Part shown: piece by piece, positions 18,027 to 27,533 of the stretch
Numbering within the stretch: position 1 is the stretch's first letter
How the letters are laid out: each line of letters starts with the position of its first letter
Assembly: GCF_000473265.1 (NCBI RefSeq)
Contig: NZ_KI421511.1
Location: 186,001-250,000 of the forward strand
Direction: 5' to 3'
DNA length: 64,000 nt
DNA from: Amycolatopsis thermoflava N1165
GTDB lineage: Bacteria; Actinomycetota; Actinomycetes; Mycobacteriales; Pseudonocardiaceae
Made by a program: the position numbers and the translations under genes
The notes under the pieces: model-generated
Databases searched by the model: none
What the model was told of the DNA's origin: nothing
What the model saw: only the letters and a program-made list of their open reading frames with translations

Positions 18027-18809
18027 TCACGCCGTCGGCGGCTGGTACACGTTCGACAGCTTGCTCGCCGCCGTGCGGTCCAGCAGCCACAGCGTCCGCC
18101 GCTGGCCGCGGGCGCCCGCCACGGGCACCTGCACCTCGCCCGCGCCGGACAGGGCCAGCGCGACGGCGTCGGCCTTCGCCTCACCCGTCGTCATCAGCCA
18201 GACGTCGTGCGAGCGCCGGATCGCGGGCAGCGTCAGCGACACGCGCGTCGGCGGCGGCTTCGGGCAGTTGCGCACCGCCACCACCGACCGCTCCGTCTCG
18301 TACACCGCGGGCGACTCGGGGAACACCGACGCGGTGTGGCCCTCACCGCCGAGACCGAGCAGGCAGATGTCGAACTGCGGCACGTCGCCGTGGTCCTCCG
18401 GCCGCGCGTTGTCCGCCAGCACCTGCGCGTACGCCGCCGCGGCCGCGTCCACGTCGTCGCCGAACTCACCGTCCGAGGCCGCCATCGCGTGCACCCGCTT
18501 CGGGTCGACGGGCACGTGGTTCAGCAGCGCCTCGCGGGCCTGCTTCTCGTTGCGCTCGTCGTCGTCCGCGGGCACGAACCGCTCGTCGCCCCAGTAGAGG
18601 TCCAGCCGCGACCAGTCCACCGCGTCCCGGGCGGGGGAGCGGCGCAGCTGCTCCAGCACCGCGATCCCGGTGCCGCCGCCGGTCAGCACCAGCGACGCCG
18701 AACCCTTCGCGGCCTGCAGGTCCACCAGCCGCGTCACCAGCCGGGCCGCCGCGGCAGCCGCCAGCAGCTCACCGTTGGCGTAGACCACTACTTCGGAAGA
18801 GGCCATCAC
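18027..18809 (-). CDS. pgl: 6-phosphogluconolactonase
   Basis: A 260-residue enzyme that hydrolyses 6-phosphogluconolactone, the product of Zwf, to 6-phosphogluconate. It has the NagB/DevB fold: SLVLTGGGTGIAVLEQL near the N-terminus (phosphate-binding loop), DLYWGDERFVPADDDERN (catalytic region), and LGLGGEGHTASVFP. The GTG at 18809 overlaps the opcA stop by four bases; the adjacent ATG at 18806 is equally possible. It is the last gene of the pentose phosphate operon and is followed by a strong terminator. Confidence 0.95.
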   Translation of the reverse strand: MMASSEVVVYANGELLAAAAAARLVTRLVDLQAAKGSASLVLTGGGTGIAVLEQLRRSPARDAVDWSRLDLYWGDERFVPADDDERNEKQAREALLNHVPVDPKRVHAMAASDGEFGDDVDAAAAAYAQVLADNARPEDHGDVPQFDICLLGLGGEGHTASVFPESPAVYETERSVVAVRNCPKPPPTRVSLTLPAIRRSHDVWLMTTGEAKADAVALALSGAGEVQVPVAGARGQRRTLWLLDRTAASKLSNVYQPPTA

Positions 18810-19792
18810 GCGCTCGCCTTCGCCGACTTCGCCGGCTTCTTCGTGGGCGCCTTCTTCTTGGCGGCGCCCACCGAACCCGAGGCCAGCTTGTCCAGGCCCT
18901 GCAGCGACGCCTCGAACACCTCGTCCGGGTCGAGCCGCCGCAGCTCCTCGATCAGGCAGTCCTTGGTGTTGCGCCGGTGCAGCGCGATCCGCCGCGTCGG
19001 CTGGCCCGGCTGCATGAGCGTGCCCACCTTGCCGTCCGGCCGGTGCAGCGCGATCGCGCCCGAGCGGCGCTCCAGCTCCACCGACACGATGCCCTGCGCG
19101 GTGGTCGTCTTGACCCGGCGCACCGGCACCTTCAGGTACTCGGCGAGCCAGCCCGCGAGCAGCTCCGTCGACGGCGAGTCGGCCTCACCGGTCACCGTGG
19201 CGCCGGTGACCTTCTCGTACGGCGGCAGGTCCAGCGCCGCGACCAGCTGGGCGCGCCAGTTGGTCAGCCGCGTCCACGCCAGGTCCGTGTCGCCCGGCAC
19301 GTACGCCTTCCGGCGCGCCGCCAGAGCCCTTATCGGGTTGCGCTCCGCCGCCGAGTCGGTGATCCGGCGCTGCGCCAGCTCCCCGATCGGGTCCTGCGCC
19401 GGCACCTTCGGGCCGGAGCTGGGCCACCACGCCACGATCGGCGCGTCGGGCAGCAGCAGCGGGATCACCGCGCTCTGGCCCTGCGACGCCAGCGGCCCGT
19501 ACAGCCGCAGGATGATGACCTCGCTCGCACCGGCGTCGCCGCCGACGCGGATCTGCGCGTCGATGCGGGCCGCGGCCGTGCGCGACCCGCGGGCCAGCAC
19601 GATCACCCGGCACGGGTGCTCGCGGCTGGCCTCGTTGGCCGCGTCGATGTGCTCCTCCAGGTGCTCGCCGTCGTCGTCGACGATCACCAGCGTCAGCACC
19701 CGGCCCAGCGCCACCGCGCCACCGCGCTCACGCAGTTCGACCATCTTGCGGTTGACCTGCGAGGTCGTGGTCGAAGGCAGGTCGATGATCAC
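18806..19792 (-). CDS. opcA: Glucose-6-phosphate dehydrogenase assembly protein OpcA
   Basis: A 328-residue protein required for full glucose-6-phosphate dehydrogenase activity in cyanobacteria and actinobacteria. GTG 19792 is used because it gives the canonical start (VIIDLPSTTTSQVNRKMVEL) and a four-base overlap with zwf. Family marks are CRVIVLARG, PLLLPDAPIVAWWP and the C-terminal domain with TEYLKVPVRR-like sequence. The last 30 residues are a lysine/alanine-rich tail (AAKKKAPTKKPAKSAKASA), longer than usual. Confidence 0.93.
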   Translation of the reverse strand: MIIDLPSTTTSQVNRKMVELRERGGAVALGRVLTLVIVDDDGEHLEEHIDAANEASREHPCRVIVLARGSRTAAARIDAQIRVGGDAGASEVIILRLYGPLASQGQSAVIPLLLPDAPIVAWWPSSGPKVPAQDPIGELAQRRITDSAAERNPIRALAARRKAYVPGDTDLAWTRLTNWRAQLVAALDLPPYEKVTGATVTGEADSPSTELLAGWLAEYLKVPVRRVKTTTAQGIVSVELERRSGAIALHRPDGKVGTLMQPGQPTRRIALHRRNTKDCLIEELRRLDPDEVFEASLQGLDKLASGSVGAAKKKAPTKKPAKSAKASA

Positions 19793-21321
19793 GGGCGCCT
19801 CCAGTTCCGGCCGCTGCGCTCCAGGACCTCGTCCGCCGACGGCGGACCCCAGGTGCCCGGGGGATAGGGCTCGGGCGTGCCGTTCTTCGCCCAGAACTCC
19901 AGGATCGGGTCGAGGATCTCCCAGGACAGCTCGACCTCTTCGTTGACCGGGAACAGCGACGGCTCGCCGAGCAGCACGTCCAGGATCAGCCGCTCGTAGG
20001 CCTCCGGCGACGACTCGGTGAACGCGTGCCCGTAGCCGAAGTCCATCGTGACGTCGCGGACCTCCATCGTGGTGCCCGGCACCTTCGAGCCGAACCGCAG
20101 CGTCACGCCCTCGTCCGGCTGCACCCGGATCACCAGGGCGTTCTGCCCCAGCTCCTCCGTCGAGGTGTAGTCGAACGGCAGGTGCGGCGCCCGCTTGAAC
20201 ACGACGGCGATCTCGGTGACCCGGCGGCCCAGCCGCTTGCCGGTGCGCAGGTAGAACGGCACCCCCGCCCAGCGGCGGTTCTGCACCTCCAGCGACACCG
20301 CGGCGTAGGTCTCGGTGGTCGAGTCCTTCGCGAACCCGGCCTCCTGCAGCAGGCCCGGCACCTTCTTGCCGCCCTGCCAGCCGCCGGTGTACTGGCCGCG
20401 CGCCGTGGTCTCGGCGAACGGCTGCATCGGCTTGGTGGCCCGCAAAACCTTGATCTTCTCCGCCCGCAGCGCCCGCGGCTCGAACGACAGCGGCTCCTCC
20501 ATCGCGGTGAACGCGAGCAGCTGGAGGAGGTGGTTCTGGATCACGTCGCGCGCGGCGCCGATGCCGTCGTAGTACCCGGCGCGACCGCCGAGGCCGATGT
20601 CCTCGGCCATGGTGATCTGCACGTGGTCGACGTAGTTGGCGTTCCAGATCGGCTCGAACAGCTGGTTCGCGAAGCGCAGCGCGAGGATGTTCTGGACGGT
20701 CTCCTTGCCGAGGTAGTGGTCGATGCGGAACACCGACTCCTCGGGGAAGACGTCGTTGACGATCGCGTTGAGCTCCTTGGCGCTGGCCAGGTCGTGGCCG
20801 AACGGCTTCTCGATCACCACGCGGCGCCACGACTCGTCGTCGGACTGCGCCAGGCCCGAACGGGCCAGCTGCTTGGTCACCACCGGGAACGCGCTGGGCG
20901 GGATCGACAGGTAGAACGCGGTGTTGCCACCGGTGCCGCGCTCGGCGTCCAGCTCGCGCACGGTCTGCGCGAGCCGGTCGAACGCGTCGTCGTCGTCGAA
21001 CGTGCCCTGTACGAACCGGATGCCCTCGGCGAGCCGGTTCCACACCGACTCGCGGAACGGGGTCCGGGCGTGCTCGGCGACCGCGTCGTGCACGAGCTGC
21101 CCGAAGTCCTCGTTCTCCCAGTCCCGCCGCGCGAAGCCGACCAGCGAGAACCCCGCGGGCAGCAGCCCGCGGTTGGCCAGGTCGTAGATCGCCGGCATCA
21201 GCTTCTTGCGGGAGAGGTCACCGGTGACGCCGAAGATCACCAGGCTGGACGGCCCGGCGATCCTCGGCAGCCGCTTGTCGCGAGGATCCCTGAGTGGGTT
21301 GCTCCACCCCTTATTGCTCAC
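19789..21321 (-). CDS. zwf: Glucose-6-phosphate 1-dehydrogenase
   Basis: A 510-residue enzyme that oxidises glucose-6-phosphate with NADP+, the entry step of the oxidative pentose phosphate pathway. The N-terminal dinucleotide-binding fold starts SSLVIFGVTGDLSRKKLMPA. The substrate and catalytic motif FRIDHYLGKETVQN is intact. The C-terminal beta+alpha domain is complete. It shares ATGA with the end of pgi upstream and GTGA with opcA downstream, so flux enzymes and the assembly factor OpcA are made together. Confidence 0.97.
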   Translation of the reverse strand: MSNKGWSNPLRDPRDKRLPRIAGPSSLVIFGVTGDLSRKKLMPAIYDLANRGLLPAGFSLVGFARRDWENEDFGQLVHDAVAEHARTPFRESVWNRLAEGIRFVQGTFDDDDAFDRLAQTVRELDAERGTGGNTAFYLSIPPSAFPVVTKQLARSGLAQSDDESWRRVVIEKPFGHDLASAKELNAIVNDVFPEESVFRIDHYLGKETVQNILALRFANQLFEPIWNANYVDHVQITMAEDIGLGGRAGYYDGIGAARDVIQNHLLQLLAFTAMEEPLSFEPRALRAEKIKVLRATKPMQPFAETTARGQYTGGWQGGKKVPGLLQEAGFAKDSTTETYAAVSLEVQNRRWAGVPFYLRTGKRLGRRVTEIAVVFKRAPHLPFDYTSTEELGQNALVIRVQPDEGVTLRFGSKVPGTTMEVRDVTMDFGYGHAFTESSPEAYERLILDVLLGEPSLFPVNEEVELSWEILDPILEFWAKNGTPEPYPPGTWGPPSADEVLERSGRNWRRP

Positions 21322-22934
21322 TCGGCCTCCTGTACCGCGCGCATGAGCTCAGCCAGGCCCGCGGCCCGGTCGGTCAGGTGCAGCCGCAGCACCGGACGGC
21401 CGCGCTCGGTCAGCACCTGGCCGTCGCCGAGCGCCTGCGCGTGCTGCAGCTGGCCCAGGGTGTAGGGCCGGTCCGGCACGTCGAGGTCGTCCTCGTTCGC
21501 GCCGGTGATCTGCAGGAAGATGCCGTTCTGGTGACCGCCCTTGTGGTACTGGCCGGTCGAGTGCAGGAACCGCGGCCCCCACCCGAAGGTGGTCTGCAGC
21601 CCGGTCCGCTTCGCCAGCTCGGGACGCAGCAGCGCCGCCGAGGCGTCGTCGAGCCGGTCCAGGTAGGCCTGCACCGCGAGGTAGCCACCCTCCGGCGCGG
21701 TCGCCAGGAACTCCCGCAGCACGTCGGACAGCGAGCCGTCGCCCGAGACGCCGGCCGGGGCGAAGATCTCCACCGCGTCGTCCACCGTGGTCGGCGTCTC
21801 GCCGCCGGTCAGCTTCGACGGGTCGTCCAGCAGCGAACGGGCGGCCTTCTTCGCGGCCTCCACGTCCGGCTGGTCGAACGGGTTGATCTTCAGCAGCCGC
21901 CCGGCGATCGCGGTGGCGAACTCCCACAGCAGGAACTGCGCGCCGAGCGAGCCGGTGGTGGCCACCTTGGCGGCACCGGTGACCGGGCCGATCGCGACCG
22001 GGGTCGCGTCGGCGCCCGCGTCGGCGAAGCCGGGCGCGGCCGGGCCGTCCACGGCGACCGGCAGCAGGCCGGTGCCGAGCTTGCCGGTGGACTCGGCGAT
22101 CAGCTGCTCCGCCCAGTCGGCGAACCCGGTGATGCCGGAGCCGGTGTCGGCCAGCACGACCTTCTCCGCGCCGGCGTTGTGCGCGGCGGCCCACGCGGCG
22201 GCCAGCTTGACCGCCGGGTTGTCGGCGCTGTCGGCGCCGAGGACCTGCGCGGCGGCCGCGGCCTGGTCGAGCAGCCGGGCGATGTCCGCACCGGCCAGCC
22301 CGGCGGGCACCAGCCCGAACGCGGTGAGCGCCGAGTAGCGCCCGCCCACGTGCGGGTCGGCGAGGAACACCTTGCGGTACCCCTCCTTCTCGGCCAGCTC
22401 GGACAGCGGCGAACCGGGGTCGGTGACCACGACGATCCGCCGCGCCGCGTCGATCCCGTTGTCCGCGAACGCCTTCGCGAAGATCCGGCGGTGGCTGTCG
22501 GTCTCCACCGTGCCGCCGGACTTCGACGACACCACCAGCACCGTGCGCTGGAGGTCGCCGGCCAGCGCGTCGGCGACCTGGCCCGGGTCGGTGGTGTCCA
22601 GCACGGTCAGCGCGACGTTCTCGGTCGCCGCGATGACCTCCGGCGCGAGCGACGAGCCACCCATGCCGGCCAGGACGATCCGGTCGACGCCCTCGCCGCG
22701 CAGCGCCTCGCGCAGCGCCTCGATCTCGCCGATCAGCGGGCGCGACGACTTGTGCAGCGTGGTCCAGGACAGCCGGATCGAGGCCTCGGACTCGGCGTCG
22801 GGGCCCCACAGGGTGGGGTCCTGCGCCGCGACCTTGGACGCGACCTGGTCGGCGACGAGCTCGTCGACCAGCGGGGCCGCTTGCGCGGCCAGCTCCTCGT
22901 CGCTGATCGTGACGGTCAGCTCTTCCCCCACCAC
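21318..22934 (-). CDS. pgi: Glucose-6-phosphate isomerase
   Basis: A 538-residue enzyme that interconverts glucose-6-phosphate and fructose-6-phosphate. Sugar-phosphate isomerase (SIS) domains carry GMGGSSLAPEV and the phosphate-binding VSSKSGGTVET. The C-terminal region has STGQYHKGGHQNGIFLQI. This is the shorter type of actinobacterial Pgi found inside pentose phosphate operons. It returns fructose-6-phosphate made by transaldolase and transketolase to Zwf, allowing cycling. Two adjacent GTG codons (22934, 22931) can serve as start. It follows tal by four bases. Confidence 0.93.
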   Translation of the reverse strand: MVGEELTVTISDEELAAQAAPLVDELVADQVASKVAAQDPTLWGPDAESEASIRLSWTTLHKSSRPLIGEIEALREALRGEGVDRIVLAGMGGSSLAPEVIAATENVALTVLDTTDPGQVADALAGDLQRTVLVVSSKSGGTVETDSHRRIFAKAFADNGIDAARRIVVVTDPGSPLSELAEKEGYRKVFLADPHVGGRYSALTAFGLVPAGLAGADIARLLDQAAAAAQVLGADSADNPAVKLAAAWAAAHNAGAEKVVLADTGSGITGFADWAEQLIAESTGKLGTGLLPVAVDGPAAPGFADAGADATPVAIGPVTGAAKVATTGSLGAQFLLWEFATAIAGRLLKINPFDQPDVEAAKKAARSLLDDPSKLTGGETPTTVDDAVEIFAPAGVSGDGSLSDVLREFLATAPEGGYLAVQAYLDRLDDASAALLRPELAKRTGLQTTFGWGPRFLHSTGQYHKGGHQNGIFLQITGANEDDLDVPDRPYTLGQLQHAQALGDGQVLTERGRPVLRLHLTDRAAGLAELMRAVQEAE

Positions 22935-22938
22935 GGCG

Positions 22939-24048
22939 TCAGCCCTTCGCCTTCTCGAGCTGCCCGGTGACGGTCTCCAGCAGCTCGGCCCAGGACTTGT
23001 CGAACTTCTCCACGCCCTCGTCCTCCAGCGTGCGGAAGACGTCCGGGATGTCGATGCCCACCGCGGCGAGCTTGTCGAACACCTCCTGCGCCTGCGCGCC
23101 GGTGCCGGTGACCTTGTCGCCCTCGACCTTGGCGTGGTCGGCGGCGGCGAGCAGCGTCTTCTCCGGCATGGTGTTGACCGTGCCGGCCACGACGAGCTGG
23201 TCCACGTAGCGGGTGTCCGAGTAGGACGGGTCCTTCACGCCGGTGGAGGCCCACAGCGGGCGCTGCGGCCGGGCGCCCGCGGCGGCCAGCGCCTGCCAGC
23301 GGTCGGTGGCGAACAGCTCCTCGTAGGCGGCGTAGGCCAGGCGGGCGTTGGCGATGGCGGCCTCGCCGCGCAGCGCCTTGGCCTCGTCGGTGCCGATCGC
23401 GTCCAGCCGCTTGTCGATCTCGGTGTCCACACGGGACACGAAGAACGAGGCGACCGATTCGATCGTGGCGAGGTCGTGGCCGTTGGCCTTGGCCTGCTCC
23501 AGCCCGGCGAAGTAGGCCTCGATCACCGCGCGGTAGCGCTCGACCGAGAAGATCAGCGTGACGTTGACGCTGATGCCCTCGGCCAGGGTCTTGGTGATCG
23601 CGGGCAGGCCCTCCTCGGTGGCCGGGATCTTGACGAGGATGTTCGGCCGGTCGACGGTCTTCCACAGGTCCTGCGCCTCGGCGGCCGTCTTGTCGGCGTC
23701 GCGGGCCAGGCGCGGGTCGACCTCGATCGACACGCGGCCGTCCACCCCGTTCGTGCGGGTGTAGATGTCGCGGAACAGGTCCGCGGCGTTGCGCACGTCG
23801 GTGGTGGTCAGCTCGCGGACGGCGGCGTGCACGTCCGCGCCGCGGGCGGCCAGCTCGCGGACCTGGGCGTCGTAGGACTCGCCGTCGGCCAGCGCGTTGG
23901 CGAAGATCGTCGGGTTGGTGGTCACGCCGGTCACGTGACGGTCGCGGATGAGCTCGGCCAGGTTGCCGGAGTTCAGCCGTTCGCGCGACAGGTCGTCGAG
24001 CCAGATGGACACGCCGGCCTGAGACAGCTGAGCAAGGTTGTCGCTCAT
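22939..24048 (-). CDS. tal: Transaldolase
   Basis: A 369-residue enzyme that moves dihydroxyacetone units between sedoheptulose-7-phosphate and glyceraldehyde-3-phosphate through a Schiff base. The N-terminus has [14 protein letters not shown] and [15 protein letters not shown]. The Schiff-base lysine lies in [16 protein letters not shown]. The long form of about 370 residues is typical of actinobacteria. ATG 24048 follows tkt by 23 bases with GGGGATGAAG upstream. Confidence 0.96.
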   Translation of the reverse strand: MSDNLAQLSQAGVSIWLDDLSRERLNSGNLAELIRDRHVTGVTTNPTIFANALADGESYDAQVRELAARGADVHAAVRELTTTDVRNAADLFRDIYTRTNGVDGRVSIEVDPRLARDADKTAAEAQDLWKTVDRPNILVKIPATEEGLPAITKTLAEGISVNVTLIFSVERYRAVIEAYFAGLEQAKANGHDLATIESVASFFVSRVDTEIDKRLDAIGTDEAKALRGEAAIANARLAYAAYEELFATDRWQALAAAGARPQRPLWASTGVKDPSYSDTRYVDQLVVAGTVNTMPEKTLLAAADHAKVEGDKVTGTGAQAQEVFDKLAAVGIDIPDVFRTLEDEGVEKFDKSWAELLETVTGQLEKAKG

Positions 24049-24071
24049 GACTTCATCCCCTTTGCGGTGAT

Positions 24072-26177
24072 TCAGGAGTTCTTGGTCTTGGCGAGCGAGC
24101 GGCGCGCGGCGTCGACCACGGCGTCGGCGGTGAACCCGAACTCGCGGAACAGGGTCTGGTAGTCGGCCGAGGCCCCGAAGTGCTCGATCGAGACGATCTC
24201 ACCGGCGTCGCCGACCCAGCGGTACCACGGCTGCGCGATGCCGGCCTCGACCGACACGCGGGCCTTCACCCCGCTGGGCAGGACCGACTCGCGGTACGCC
24301 TCGTCCTGCGCCTCGAACCACTCGACGCACGGCACCGACACGACCCGGGTGGGCACGCCGTCGGCCTCCAGCGTCTTGCGCGCCTCGACGGCCAGCTGGA
24401 CCTCCGAACCGGTCGCCATCAGCACGACCTCCGGGGTGCCGGAGGAGGCCTCGGCGAGCACGTAGGCGCCCTTGGCGACCTTGTCCGCCGCGGTGCCCTC
24501 GAGCACCGGGACGTTCTGGCGGGTCAGCGCCAGGCCCGACGGGTGGCGCTTGTCCTCCAGCGCGGCCTTCCACGCGCCCGCGGTCTCGTTGGCGTCGGCG
24601 GGACGGACCACGTTCAGGCCCGGGATGGCGCGCAGCGAGGCCAGGTGCTCGATCGGCTGGTGCGTCGGGCCGTCCTCGCCGAGGCCGATCGAGTCGTGCG
24701 TCCACACGTAGATGACCGGCGCGTGCATCAGCGCGGCCAGCCGCACCGGCGGGCGCATGTAGTCGCTGAACACCAGGAAGGTGGCGCCGTAGGGCCGGGT
24801 GCCGCCGTGCAGCGCGATGCCGTTGAGGATCGAGCCCATGGCGTGCTCGCGGACACCGAAGTGCAGCGTGCGGCCGTAGGGGTTGGCCTTCCACATGCCG
24901 GTGGAGGCCTTCTCCGGGCCGAACGAGTCGGCGCCCTTCATGGTGGTGTTGTTGCTCTCGGCCAGGTCGGCCGAACCGCCCCACAGCTCCGGCAGCACGT
25001 CGGCCAGCGCGTTGAGGACCTCGCCGGAGGCCTTGCGGGTCGCGATGCCCTTGGCGTCGGGCTCCCAGCTCGGCAGCTTCTCGGCCCAGCCCTCGGGCAG
25101 GTCGCGGGTGGCCAGCCGGTCGGCGAGCTTCTTGCGCTCCGGGTTGGCGGCGGCCCACGCGTCGAAGCGCTCCTGCCACGCGGCGCGCTCCTGCTTGCCG
25201 CGCTCCAGCGCCTTGCGCGTGTGCTCGATCACCTCGTCCTCGACCTGGAAGCTGCGCTCCGGGTCGAAGCCGAGGATCTTCTTGACCGCGGCGACCTCCT
25301 CGGCGCCCAGCGCGGCGCCGTGCGCCTTGCCGGTGTTCATCTTGTTCGGCGCCGGGTAGCCGATCACGGTGCGCAGCAGGATGAACGACGGGCGGGTGGT
25401 CTCCGCCTTGGCGGCCGCGATGGCCTCCTCGATCGCGACGACGTCCTCGCCGCCCTCGACGACCTGGACGTGCCAGCCGTAGGCCTCGTACCGCTTCGCG
25501 GTGTCCTCGGACAGCGCGATGTTGGTGTCGTCCTCGATCGAGATCTTGTTGTCGTCGTAGATGACGACCAGGTTGCCCAGCTCCTGGCGGCCCGCGATGG
25601 ACGACGCCTCGGAGGTGACGCCCTCCTCGATGTCGCCGTCGGAGGCGATCACGAAGATGTGGTGGTCGAAGATGCTCTCGCCGGGCGCGGCGTCCGGGTC
25701 GAGCAGGCCGCGCTCGCGGCGGGCGGCCATCGCCATGCCGACCGCGTTGGCCAGGCCCTGGCCGAGCGGGCCGGTGGTGGTCTCCACGCCCTTGGTGTGC
25801 TGGTACTCCGGGTGGCCCGGGGTCTGCGAGCCCCACTTGCGCAGCTGCTTGAGGTCCTCCAGCTCGAGGCCGTAGCCGGCGAGGTACAGCTGGATGTAGA
25901 GCGTCAGGCTGGAGTGCCCGGCGGACAGGACGAACCGGTCACGCGCCGGCCACTCCGGGTCGCTCGGGTCGTGGCGCATGATCCGCTGGAAGAGCGAGTA
26001 CGCCACCGGCGCCAGGCTCATCGCGGTGCCGGGGTGACCGCTGCCGCAGTTCTCGACCGCGTCGGCGGCCAGCACCCGGACGGTGTCGACCGCGCGGGTG
26101 TCGAGGTCGGTCCAGTCGGCGGGCAGGTTCCGCCGCAGCAGTGGGTTGTTCTCGCTGATGGAGGCGATATCGGACAC
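24072..26177 (-). CDS. tkt: Transketolase
   Basis: A 701-residue thiamine diphosphate enzyme that moves two-carbon units between pentose, tetrose and triose phosphates. It has the N-terminal binding motif [14 protein letters not shown], the thiamine diphosphate/metal motif [14 protein letters not shown] ending near the [11 protein letters not shown] region, and the pyrimidine domain with [21 protein letters not shown] 26177 gives [16 protein letters not shown]. It is the first gene of the minus-strand pentose phosphate operon and is divergent from ctaB across 295 bases. Confidence 0.97.
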   Translation of the reverse strand: MSDIASISENNPLLRRNLPADWTDLDTRAVDTVRVLAADAVENCGSGHPGTAMSLAPVAYSLFQRIMRHDPSDPEWPARDRFVLSAGHSSLTLYIQLYLAGYGLELEDLKQLRKWGSQTPGHPEYQHTKGVETTTGPLGQGLANAVGMAMAARRERGLLDPDAAPGESIFDHHIFVIASDGDIEEGVTSEASSIAGRQELGNLVVIYDDNKISIEDDTNIALSEDTAKRYEAYGWHVQVVEGGEDVVAIEEAIAAAKAETTRPSFILLRTVIGYPAPNKMNTGKAHGAALGAEEVAAVKKILGFDPERSFQVEDEVIEHTRKALERGKQERAAWQERFDAWAAANPERKKLADRLATRDLPEGWAEKLPSWEPDAKGIATRKASGEVLNALADVLPELWGGSADLAESNNTTMKGADSFGPEKASTGMWKANPYGRTLHFGVREHAMGSILNGIALHGGTRPYGATFLVFSDYMRPPVRLAALMHAPVIYVWTHDSIGLGEDGPTHQPIEHLASLRAIPGLNVVRPADANETAGAWKAALEDKRHPSGLALTRQNVPVLEGTAADKVAKGAYVLAEASSGTPEVVLMATGSEVQLAVEARKTLEADGVPTRVVSVPCVEWFEAQDEAYRESVLPSGVKARVSVEAGIAQPWYRWVGDAGEIVSIEHFGASADYQTLFREFGFTADAVVDAARRSLAKTKNS

Positions 26178-26374
26178 TGAACTCGAACTCCCCGTCCTTG
26201 TCTGTGACTTCTTCTGTCGTGGGGGTCTTCGCGCGCGCAGGCTCCACTCATCTCAATCGATCCCGAAGAGACGATATTCCTGCTAGCGGGCGTGCGCACG
26301 ACCACAAGCGCAAACCCCGGCGCCAGCCTAGTAGGTCGGGTACCCGGCGGCTCCGGGGCCGACACACGCGGCTC

Positions 26375-26390
26375 GCGCACCCCGGTGCGC
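26375..26390. promoter_or_regulatory. Inverted repeat in the tkt-ctaB divergent intergenic region
   Basis: GCGCACC (26375-26381) and GGTGCGC (26384-26390) form a perfect seven-base inverted repeat with a two-base centre. An overlapping alternative pairs GCTCGC with GCGAGC about 25 bases away (26371-26376 with 26397-26402). It lies 82-98 bases before the ctaB start. It may be an operator or a leader structure. The rest of this 295-base region shows no gene; it must hold the two divergent promoters. Confidence 0.35.
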
Positions 26391-26472
26391 GCAGGGTGCG
26401 AGCACGGCGATTACGATCGGTTGCGGTGCCGGGCTGCCCCGGTGCCACCCGAATCTGACTCAGGGAGCGGAA

Positions 26473-27450
26473 TTGTCGTTGGTGAACGCTGCGCACGGGC
26501 GCAGTGACAGCACCAGCGCTGTCGACCCCGGAGGCGAGCGCCCGCGTGGTCTGCGGCGCGTGAGCCGGATCGTCGGCGCCTACGTCGCCCTGACCAAGCC
26601 TCAGGTCATCGAGCTGCTGCTGGTCACCACCATCCCGGCGATGTTCCTCGCCGCGCGCACGATCCCGTCGCCGTGGCTGATCCTGGCGACGCTGGTCGGC
26701 GGCACCATGGCCGCGGGCAGCGCGAACGCGCTGAACTGCGTGATCGACGCCGACATCGACAAGGTGATGAACCGGACCAAGCGGCGCCCGCTGGTCCGCG
26801 ACTCGGTGCCGCGGCGCAACGCGCTGGTGTTCGCGCTGGCGCTGGGCGCCGGCTCGTTCGCGATGCTGTACTTCACGGTGAACCTGCTGGCCGCCGTGCT
26901 GGCGATCGCGACGATCCTGTTCTACATCTTCGTCTACACGCTGGTGCTCAAGCGGCGCACGGCGCAGAACGTGGTGTGGGGCGGCGCGGCGGGCTGCATG
27001 CCGGTGGTGATCGGCTGGGCCGCGGTCACCGGCACGGTGCAGTGGCCCGCGTTCGTGATGTTCGCCGTCATCTTCTTCTGGACGCCGCCGCACACCTGGG
27101 CGCTGGCCATGAAGTACCGCGACGACTACGAGCGCGCCGGCGTGCCGATGCTGCCGGTGGTCGCCACGCCGGAGCACGTGGCCCGCCAGATCCTCATCTA
27201 CTCGTGGGTGATGGTCGGCTGGACGCTGCTCCTGCTGCCCGCGACGAGCTGGCTGTACGCGAGCTTCGCGGTGCTGGCCGGGTCCTGGTTCCTCTTCTAC
27301 GCGCACCGCCTCTACTCGGGCGTCCGGCGCGGCGTGGAGACCAAGCCGATGGCCCTGTTCCACCGGTCGAACACGTACCTGATGATCCTGTTCTGCGCGC
27401 TCGCGGTCGACTCGGCGATCGGTCTGCCCACGCTCGGCCTGCCGTTCTGA
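26473..27450 (+). CDS. ctaB: Protoheme IX farnesyltransferase (heme O synthase)
   Basis: A 325-residue UbiA-type prenyltransferase that joins farnesyl diphosphate to heme b to make heme O, the first step toward heme a for cytochrome aa3 oxidase. TTG 26473 is taken as start because AGGGAG lies five bases upstream; GTG 26482 is an alternative. After about 30 polar residues come several membrane helices. The diphosphate-binding motif [20 protein letters not shown] (first Asp-rich loop) and the second loop with [17 protein letters not shown] are intact. The partner ctaA lies 26 kb to the right. Confidence 0.95.
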   Translation: MSLVNAAHGRSDSTSAVDPGGERPRGLRRVSRIVGAYVALTKPQVIELLLVTTIPAMFLAARTIPSPWLILATLVGGTMAAGSANALNCVIDADIDKVMNRTKRRPLVRDSVPRRNALVFALALGAGSFAMLYFTVNLLAAVLAIATILFYIFVYTLVLKRRTAQNVVWGGAAGCMPVVIGWAAVTGTVQWPAFVMFAVIFFWTPPHTWALAMKYRDDYERAGVPMLPVVATPEHVARQILIYSWVMVGWTLLLLPATSWLYASFAVLAGSWFLFYAHRLYSGVRRGVETKPMALFHRSNTYLMILFCALAVDSAIGLPTLGLPF

Positions 27451-27533
27451 CGCGCTCGGCCGGGAATCTTCCGGCGCTCGCCTTCGTTGGGTTCCAGGCC
27501 GACTTGTCACCCGATGCCGAAAGCAGGTTGCTC